A stretch of DNA of 38,361 bases from Bacteroidales bacterium (lineage in GTDB: Bacteria > Bacteroidota > Bacteroidia > Bacteroidales > GCA-2748055). Both the position numbers and the translations under genes were made by a program. The notes beneath the pieces were generated by a model. That model did not search any database. It worked only from the letters and a program-made list of their open reading frames with translations, and was not told the DNA's origin. The DNA is taken from positions 36,389 through 74,749 of the forward strand of contig JAOZUK010000005.1 in the NCBI GenBank assembly GCA_029938715.1. Direction: 5' to 3'. This document shows positions 33,180 to 38,361 of this stretch, piece by piece (positions within the stretch are counted from its first letter, which is position 1; each line of letters opens with the position of its first letter).

Positions 33180-35102
33180 ATGACTGAAGATAAAAATCAA
33201 TTGACCAACATTCAGGAGTTTCTTGACAGAGATGAAAAAAAGGACCAGTTGCGGTTTCTTACTGCAGGATCGGTGGACGACGGAAAATCTACATTGATAG
33301 GACGATTGTTGTACGATAGCAAGAAACTTTATGAGGACCAGTTGGATGCCCTTAAGAGAGATAGTGTGAAGGAGGGCCATGCTGGTGGTGAGATCGATTA
33401 TGCACTGCTTCTGGATGGTCTGAAAGCTGAGAGGGAACAGGGGATAACCATTGATGTGGCATACAGGTATTTTAGCACCAACAAACGGAAGTTTATCATT
33501 GCAGATACCCCCGGACACGAACAGTATACCAGGAATATGATCACAGGGGGCTCCACAGCAAACCTGGCCATCATACTTCTGGATGCCACCAAGGGAGTGA
33601 TCACGCAAACCAGAAGACATACCTATCTGATCTCTCTGCTTGGGATTAAACATGTATTGCTTGCTGTTAACAAGATGGACCTGGTAGATTATAGCCAAGA
33701 GAGATTTGATTCCATCTGTGCAGACTACCGTGCATTTGTAACCCAGCTCGACATTCCGGATGTGGACTTCATTCCCATTTCGGCGCTAAATGGAGACAAC
33801 GTGGTGGACCTATCTACCCGGATGCCCTGGTATCACGGCAGCAGTGTACTGGAATTCCTTGAAAATGTTCATGTAAGCAGCGATAATAACTACGCCGATT
33901 TCAGATTCCCTGTCCAGTATGTGTTGCGCCCTGACCGCGATTTCAGGGGATTCTCAGGAAAAATATCTTCGGGACTGATACGCAAGGGAGATCCGGTTAT
34001 TGCCCTTCCCTCTCGCAAACAATCCAAAGTAAAGAGTATCATTACCTATGAGGGTGAACTTGATAAGGCGCATACTCCCAGCGGAGTGACCATTACACTT
34101 GAGGATGAGATCGATATCTCCCGGGGAGAAATGATCGTTCATCCCGATAACCTCCCGAGAACAGAGCGCCATTTTGAAGCCATGCTTGTCTGGATGAACG
34201 AGGAGGCTCTCGATCTGTCCACTCAGTTCTATATCAAGCACACCACCCTGGTTACACGGGCCCGCATTGATAAGATCAGGTACAGGGTTGATGTGAATAC
34301 ACTGGAGAAAGCTGAAGTAGAATTGCTGAAGCTGAATGAAATTGGCAGGGTGATTATTACCACTACAAAACCACTTTTCTTTGATCCCTACAGGAGAAAC
34401 AGGCAAACAGGCTCATTCATTCTGATAGATCCTCTTACAAACAACACCGTTGCTGTTGGTATGATTATCGACAAGCTCGATCCAAAGGACCTGCCTTCAA
34501 AAATCACTTTGGAGACCAAGCAAAAAATTGAACGAGGGCAGGGTTTGATCGGTAAATCAGAATATATAAGGCGGTATAATCAGAAAGCGGGTACCCTGTG
34601 GCTTACAGGCCTTCATGGCTCCGGAAAAAACGACCTGGCTTACTCACTTGAAAAAACACTGTTTGATATTGGAGCCACAGTAGTACTTATCGATGGATTT
34701 ACCATAAGATCTGGATTATCCAAAGAGCTGGATTTCTCACCCACTGATCGCACCGAACATCTCAGGAGGGTGGCACACATCTGTAAAATATTGAATAGCC
34801 AGGGAATCATTACCATCTGCTCATTTATCTCACCCGATGAGGAGATACGCCTACAAGTAAAAGAGATCATTGGTGCTGACCTTTTTCACCTGATATATAT
34901 GGAATCAGATCTGGCATTCAGCAAACAGAATAAGCCTGAGTTGTATAACCTTTTTGATGAAGGGAAAATATCGGGACTGCCGGGCGTGGATATTCCTTAT
35001 GAAAAACCATTGGACCCTGCAATAACCTGTAAACCTGATGGGGATAATGTGGAGCTGATCACTTCGTACCTGGCTAAGAAAAAGATCTTCCCTGCTACGT
35101 AA
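33180..35102 (+). CDS. cysN: CysN sulfate adenylyltransferase GTPase subunit fused to a degenerate APS-kinase-like (CysC) domain
   Basis: 640 residues. The CysN part (about 1-450) is intact: [20 protein letters not shown] (P-loop 30-37), [27 protein letters not shown] (about 107-120) and [12 protein letters not shown] (about 161-172), then EF-Tu-like beta domains. The C-terminal part (about 465-640) aligns with APS kinase: [46 protein letters not shown] and [17 protein letters not shown]. Key positions differ. The Walker A Ser/Thr after Lys483 is Asn484, the conserved D-G-D-N-x-R is D505-G-F-T-I-R, and the usual E-A-R-D-P-K-G-L-Y is [10 protein letters not shown]. The FISP serine (Ser551) and the fold-defining residues remain. 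It may be inactive, regulatory or altered in specificity. Its last 8 bases overlap the end of the converging gene. Confidence 0.9.
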   Translation: MTEDKNQLTNIQEFLDRDEKKDQLRFLTAGSVDDGKSTLIGRLLYDSKKLYEDQLDALKRDSVKEGHAGGEIDYALLLDGLKAEREQGITIDVAYRYFSTNKRKFIIADTPGHEQYTRNMITGGSTANLAIILLDATKGVITQTRRHTYLISLLGIKHVLLAVNKMDLVDYSQERFDSICADYRAFVTQLDIPDVDFIPISALNGDNVVDLSTRMPWYHGSSVLEFLENVHVSSDNNYADFRFPVQYVLRPDRDFRGFSGKISSGLIRKGDPVIALPSRKQSKVKSIITYEGELDKAHTPSGVTITLEDEIDISRGEMIVHPDNLPRTERHFEAMLVWMNEEALDLSTQFYIKHTTLVTRARIDKIRYRVDVNTLEKAEVELLKLNEIGRVIITTTKPLFFDPYRRNRQTGSFILIDPLTNNTVAVGMIIDKLDPKDLPSKITLETKQKIERGQGLIGKSEYIRRYNQKAGTLWLTGLHGSGKNDLAYSLEKTLFDIGATVVLIDGFTIRSGLSKELDFSPTDRTEHLRRVAHICKILNSQGIITICSFISPDEEIRLQVKEIIGADLFHLIYMESDLAFSKQNKPELYNLFDEGKISGLPGVDIPYEKPLDPAITCKPDGDNVELITSYLAKKKIFPAT

Positions 35103-36504
35103 ACTCCATCTTACGTTTTACAAGATCCTGATGGAGTGCTTCTGCCCTCTGCAGCAGATTTTTATCTAAATCAAGATCTTTAAGGTCCCTTTCCATATAG
35201 GGTTCTCTTTGATCCACCGAAAGGTCCAGGTTTAAAGCACTTCCCAGGACACCTACCAGCTCTCTGGGTTTGGAGCATAGATCCGCATAGTCGATTAAAT
35301 AAAGGTTATCATCTTCAAGCAAAGTCAGTACGTGCGAATAGTAGCTGATCCAGATAGCCAACCAGTAATTGAGAGAAGAGTCCTCGTAGCGGTCACATAA
35401 ATCCCTCAATTCCAGATCAAACAACTTATGATTCAGACCAAACTCATGGTGTCCCAGCCAGTTCATATACTCCAGCGTAAATGGATCAGCTTCATGCATA
35501 TCACAAAAACGATCGTGCTGATTCAGTAACGAATAGGCATGGGTCACAGGATTTCTGAATATGAGCACAATCTTAAAATCGGAGTTGTGGGCCCTTAAAG
35601 ATTTGTACCTCAGAATCAGGTTATTGTTTTTAGCCAGATAGTTACTATCCTTGTCTTTGATACCAATCAGTTTCTGATAAGAGATATAATCCTTATAGGT
35701 AGTTTGGTCAACTTCATGCTCCACCAGCATATTGCTTTTGATATAGGCATCATTTAAGAAGACTTTGAAGAAATACTCCTCCAGCGCTTCGATGGTCCTG
35801 TAACCAAACATAATGTTATCCCCATGTGCCCTCTCCTTCAATTTATTCTTCCGGGGATGGTAAAGTTTCCTCCAAAGATTTACAGAAAGTAGAAACGGCA
35901 TATTGTCATAGGAGAGCGAATGAAATTTTTTAGACTCAAAGAGCAGGTTTGTTAATGCAGTGGTCCCCGCCCTGGCCAATCCTGTTACGATAATAAAATC
36001 TTTATCTGCCGTTGAGATTCTCTTCTTGTACAGCCTCTTTTCCAGCCGGAAAAGAGCACCGGATATGTTGTAATTCGCCAGTATCATTCGGTGCAGCAGC
36101 ATGGACCATCCCGAATAGTCACTCTCCTTGTTCCTGTTTGCCCAGGGAACTACAAATAAAACCAAACTACCCAGAATAACGCTGAGAAAAAAATAGATGG
36201 ATCGCATATCCAGGGTCTGGACCGATTTTTCAGGATTGTATTCGAGGTATACCACCACTGGAATTAAAGAAACCCCAATGGTCATTGCCAAAAAAAAGAG
36301 CAATAAACCAAACTTGGGCAGCAAATTTCCTAAGCTTTGAATCAGTTGTTTTTGTTTCTTCGATTCATTCTTATTGGATTCAAGCATGCTGTTCAGCAAG
36401 TTGGCTGTGGCATTGGCAAATATGAAAAATGGATTTTTAAGCAAAAGTAGTCCGACCGAAATCAAAGAAACAGTAGAAAAAACGACCAGGTAATACTTAA
36501 TCAT
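35095..36504 (-). CDS. Membrane-anchored PAPS sulfotransferase family protein
   Basis: 469 residues. Three N-terminal hydrophobic segments (about 4-22, 66-86 and 102-120) precede a cytosolic sulfotransferase domain. Its 5'-phosphosulfate loop is [20 protein letters not shown] (about 170-189), and the 3'-phosphate region is [20 protein letters not shown] (Arg and Ser in the expected strand-helix positions). The later part ([20 protein letters not shown]) fits the family's C-terminal end. Membrane anchoring suggests an acceptor that is lipid-linked or at the membrane, such as an undecaprenyl-linked glycan or a lipid. The gene is 9 bases after a small membrane-protein gene, and its tail overlaps the end of cysN by 8 bases. 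Confidence 0.85.
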   Translation of the reverse strand: MIKYYLVVFSTVSLISVGLLLLKNPFFIFANATANLLNSMLESNKNESKKQKQLIQSLGNLLPKFGLLLFFLAMTIGVSLIPVVVYLEYNPEKSVQTLDMRSIYFFLSVILGSLVLFVVPWANRNKESDYSGWSMLLHRMILANYNISGALFRLEKRLYKKRISTADKDFIIVTGLARAGTTALTNLLFESKKFHSLSYDNMPFLLSVNLWRKLYHPRKNKLKERAHGDNIMFGYRTIEALEEYFFKVFLNDAYIKSNMLVEHEVDQTTYKDYISYQKLIGIKDKDSNYLAKNNNLILRYKSLRAHNSDFKIVLIFRNPVTHAYSLLNQHDRFCDMHEADPFTLEYMNWLGHHEFGLNHKLFDLELRDLCDRYEDSSLNYWLAIWISYYSHVLTLLEDDNLYLIDYADLCSKPRELVGVLGSALNLDLSVDQREPYMERDLKDLDLDKNLLQRAEALHQDLVKRKMEFT

Positions 36505-36513
36505 ATCCGGATC

Positions 36514-36681
36514 TTAGGAGTGGCTCCTGTGAAAGAGCTTTCGCACTCTATTAAAAAATGCCTTTACAGAGGTCCACAAAACCATAAAAACACTTGCTAA
36601 GATAATAAGTAAAACGATCACTACAATAACAATAGTAGCAACTCCTAATCCTGGCCCGATATATAATAGTACTGATTGCAT
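36514..36681 (-). CDS. Small single-span membrane protein (55 residues)
   Basis: The minus-strand ATG at 36679-36681 opens 55 codons to a TAA at 36514-36516. The peptide begins MQSVLLYIGPGLGVATIVIV. A long hydrophobic helix (about residues 11-36) is followed by a basic amphipathic tail (VKAFFNRVRKLFHRS). The gene fits exactly between the ASST-like gene (3 bases upstream) and the membrane sulfotransferase gene (9 bases downstream), so it is probably real. The 'YIGPGLG' start resembles small membrane proteins found beside periplasmic hydrolase or transferase genes, but I know no assigned function. It might hold the two neighbours together in a complex. Confidence 0.7.
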   Translation of the reverse strand: MQSVLLYIGPGLGVATIVIVVIVLLIILASVFMVLWTSVKAFFNRVRKLFHRSHS

Positions 36682-36684
36682 AAT

Positions 36685-38007
36685 TTAAAAGTTAATATTT
36701 TCAAAAATTCTTATCCAATTTGGAAGATGAACGTAATTCTCAACCGGAGTCTCAAATTGTTTTTTTAGCAGAATCCCATCCCTGTTCATAAAGTAAATCT
36801 TGGCATCATTCTCACTTTCAAGACAAATATCCCCCGAACTTAAAAACTCGTATGAGCCCTCGGTCTGTGAAAATATTTTTTCACTCGCAAACAGCTCATC
36901 CAGGTAAGGATGGTAAGTAGAATCCAAAAAGTTATAGATAATAATCCCGGAAAGCAAAAGATCATCTGCAGCACTTGCAAAACCCTCTGATTCATCCCCG
37001 GAGTCAACTATATTCAATCCAATATTGGTGGAGTTGTTGTTAAACAGAGCAATCTCATGATCCGAGATCACATCCACATCATGCTGATTAAGGAAAGGCC
37101 CTTGAAGTAATCTTTTAATCTCCCCGGTCTGTGGCCTGTAATGAATCACAAGTGACTTATGCCGCAAGCTGAGAAACAGATCTCCCTTCTCCCAGAAAGG
37201 TCCGGATTCGTAGACGGGTTGAATATCATTCAGGTGAATGGGATCATTTTCCATGCTTGGTTTTCCATCATTCGAAAATCCATATACGAAATTCTTGAAC
37301 CCATTCTCAATTAAAATATCGCATACACTCTTATCATATAAAATCTCCCCGGTCTCCACATCAATTTTCGTTACAAAATCATCCCTGATGCTTTTCTTTT
37401 GCTTTTCACTACCCAATCTAAATCCCCTTTCAGCTGATGAACAGGCCCATATATTCCCGTCCACCGATAGATTCAAAGAGTGATGAAAATTCTTACTGGT
37501 ATTGTGCCAGAGAATATTGGACTCCCTGTCGAGCCTGTAAAGATTATTTGATTCAACACTAACAGCTACCAGGGATCTGTCCTTCAACAATACCGGATTC
37601 TTTAGCCGGGAGTTCCGAAACTGCCTCTCGCCCAATTGTATATAGCTTTCCTTTTCAAGGTGCCAGCTAAAATATACCGAATCGTTCCGGAAATTAAACA
37701 ACTTAATATCCCACCTATGCTCCACATCATTAAAGAATGAGTTCAATCCAAATACATCGTATTCAAGGCAATTCACCTCTCTGAATGATGTGTCCTTTGA
37801 TACGTATGTTGGGCAAACACCATTGATCTCCTTACTGGTCAGAACATCATATACAGTACCTGGAAACTCGGAGAAGGCTACCATAGGATTTGTAATGAAA
37901 CCCAGCCGGGTGCCACCTGTTGCAACATGCCTTACACCGGATGCGAATAAGCACAACAGCGTAAGAATGACTACCAAAAAGCCCACTTTTTTGAAAACCT
38001 GTTTCAT
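36685..38007 (-). CDS. Arylsulfotransferase-like (ASST) beta-propeller protein, membrane-anchored
   Basis: 440 residues with one N-terminal hydrophobic helix (about 8-24), then a periplasmic beta-propeller. Recurrent blade motifs are NLYRLDRESNILWHN, TKIDVETGEILYD and LVIHYRPQTGEIKRL. His and Arg residues occur in the places expected for ASST: HHSLNLSVDGNIWA (His175/176), DPIHLNDIQPV (His258), FLSLRHKSLVIH (Arg282) and FLNQHDVDVI (His309). Known ASST enzymes move sulfate between phenols by a sulfo-histidine and do not need PAPS. The order of elements agrees, but the spacing is shorter than in the E. coli enzyme, so the substrate may differ. It is the first gene of a minus-strand group with a membrane sulfotransferase. 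Confidence 0.62.
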   Translation of the reverse strand: MKQVFKKVGFLVVILTLLCLFASGVRHVATGGTRLGFITNPMVAFSEFPGTVYDVLTSKEINGVCPTYVSKDTSFREVNCLEYDVFGLNSFFNDVEHRWDIKLFNFRNDSVYFSWHLEKESYIQLGERQFRNSRLKNPVLLKDRSLVAVSVESNNLYRLDRESNILWHNTSKNFHHSLNLSVDGNIWACSSAERGFRLGSEKQKKSIRDDFVTKIDVETGEILYDKSVCDILIENGFKNFVYGFSNDGKPSMENDPIHLNDIQPVYESGPFWEKGDLFLSLRHKSLVIHYRPQTGEIKRLLQGPFLNQHDVDVISDHEIALFNNNSTNIGLNIVDSGDESEGFASAADDLLLSGIIIYNFLDSTYHPYLDELFASEKIFSQTEGSYEFLSSGDICLESENDAKIYFMNRDGILLKKQFETPVENYVHLPNWIRIFENINF

Positions 38008-38154
38008 CAGTTATGGTAAAATAGTAAACAAGCAACTCACAGTCTGATAAAACCTGTATACGATATAATTGTCTATTTGTTTAAAAAAGAAAGTTTAACT
38101 GCCTTTAGATTCACTATAAATTGCCCGATTTTAAAGATCTGAGATGCTTCAGCT

Positions 38155-38186
38155 CTTGGGTCTCTGGAGGTAATAAACTAAATTTA
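38155..38186 (+). promoter_or_regulatory. Weak candidate promoter for the flavin reductase gene
   Basis: CTTG at 38155-38158, 20 bases, then TAAATTTA at 38179-38186 approximates the TTTG/TAnnTTTG pattern, with one mismatch in each box. A start near 38194 would precede the ATG at 38208 by about 14 bases. The 200-base gap from 38008 otherwise shows no gene and must also hold the promoter of the divergent ASST-like gene. Confidence 0.25.
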
Positions 38187-38207
38187 TACTTATCTAAGAA
38201 TTCCAAC

Positions 38208-38361
38208 ATGATAAACTACGAAGCACTATTTAAAATTTCATATGGTCTGTATGTCGTATGTTCAGGATCAAAAGAATACGGCAACGGGTATATATCCAAT
38301 ACCGTATTTCAGGTAACTTCAGATCCTCCGCGATTTGCCACCTGTTGTAATAAAGACAATC
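38208..38361 (+). CDS. Flavin reductase-like domain protein, N-terminus only (cut by window edge)
   Basis: The ATG at 38208 opens a frame to the window end. It begins MINYEALFKISYGLYVVCSG and continues through NGYISNTVFQVTSDPPRFAT. This is the start of the flavin-reductase/FMN-binding split-barrel family, in which the G-x-x-x-N-T/S-x-x-Q-x-T-S-x-P-P element binds FMN. Such proteins occur alone as flavoredoxins or fused to rubredoxin in anaerobic Bacteroidota. The C-terminal part is missing, so a fusion cannot be seen. It has no evident link to the sulfation genes. Confidence 0.72.
   Translation, partial: MINYEALFKISYGLYVVCSGSKEYGNGYISNTVFQVTSDPPRFATCCNKDN

Noticed and set aside
32784..33698. 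A 304-codon open frame on the minus strand spanning the cysD-cysN junction
   Set aside because: It is antisense to two strongly conserved genes and their spacer. The encoded sequence is rich in Cys/His/Phe/Ile without domain motifs, as expected for a shadow frame.
34560..35102. Altered APS-kinase motifs as a sequencing or frameshift artefact
   Set aside because: The frame runs through the whole domain, and later family elements ([14 protein letters not shown]) are in register, so the changes are substitutions.
1..38361. Mobile element, phage, CRISPR or tRNA-associated island
   Set aside because: No transposase, integrase, direct-repeat array, tRNA gene or target-site duplication was seen. 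The tandem similarity within the large surface proteins is protein repeat structure.

Overview
The window looks like a chromosomal segment from a marine or sediment-type Bacteroidota, probably near Bacteroidales/Marinilabiliales. This is an inference from four things: two exported proteins with type IX secretion (T9SS) C-terminal sorting domains, Tat-type leaders on sugar oxidoreductase/isomerase proteins, TAnnTTTG-like promoter boxes, and almost no Shine-Dalgarno sequences. No rRNA, tRNA, CRISPR array, transposase or phage gene was seen.

Region 1 (1-25204, minus strand) is a Wzx/Wzy-type exopolysaccharide locus, read from 25204 down to the left edge. The order is: a polyprenyl-phosphate sugar-phosphate transferase; a WecG/TagA glycosyltransferase; a Gfo/Idh/MocA oxidoreductase; an aldo/keto-reductase-like barrel; Wza; the Wzc tyrosine kinase; and a four-gene nucleotide-sugar block (RfbF-like cytidylyltransferase, SDR, RfbC-like epimerase, SAF-type oxidoreductase). 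Next come two large T9SS-exported proteins (a LamG/Ig-repeat adhesin and an SGNH esterase), separated by a perfect 17-bp terminator hairpin. Then follow an MBOAT O-acyltransferase with an SGNH partner, a GT2, Wzx, Wzy, a sulfotransferase, a second glycosyltransferase and the first 18 codons of another sulfotransferase. The expected product is a lipid-linked, polymerised polysaccharide that is probably both O-acylated and O-sulfated.

Region 2 (25205-30356, plus strand) starts at a divergent control region. It carries two SiaC-type (DUF1987) regulatory phosphoproteins flanking an unrecognised 269-residue protein. Three more genes follow: a Tat-exported Gfo/Idh/MocA protein with a four-cysteine cluster, a Tat-lipoprotein TIM-barrel isomerase, and a methyltransferase. 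In Pseudomonas, SiaC links a phosphorylation switch to c-di-GMP and aggregation, so its position beside an exopolysaccharide operon is suggestive. No siaA, siaB or siaD partner lies in the window.

Region 3 (30374-38007) is sulfur activation and sulfate transfer. It holds an SLC13 anion permease with RCK_C domains, CysD, and CysN fused to an APS-kinase-like domain whose ATP-site and catalytic residues are altered. A minus-strand group follows: an ASST-like beta-propeller protein, a 55-residue single-span membrane protein and a membrane-anchored PAPS sulfotransferase. With the sulfotransferases of region 1, the window has at least three PAPS-type sulfotransferases plus one possible PAPS-independent one. 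The simplest overall reading is a sulfated, acylated exopolysaccharide system with its own sulfate supply and a nearby phosphoprotein switch. The right edge cuts into a flavin-reductase-like gene.
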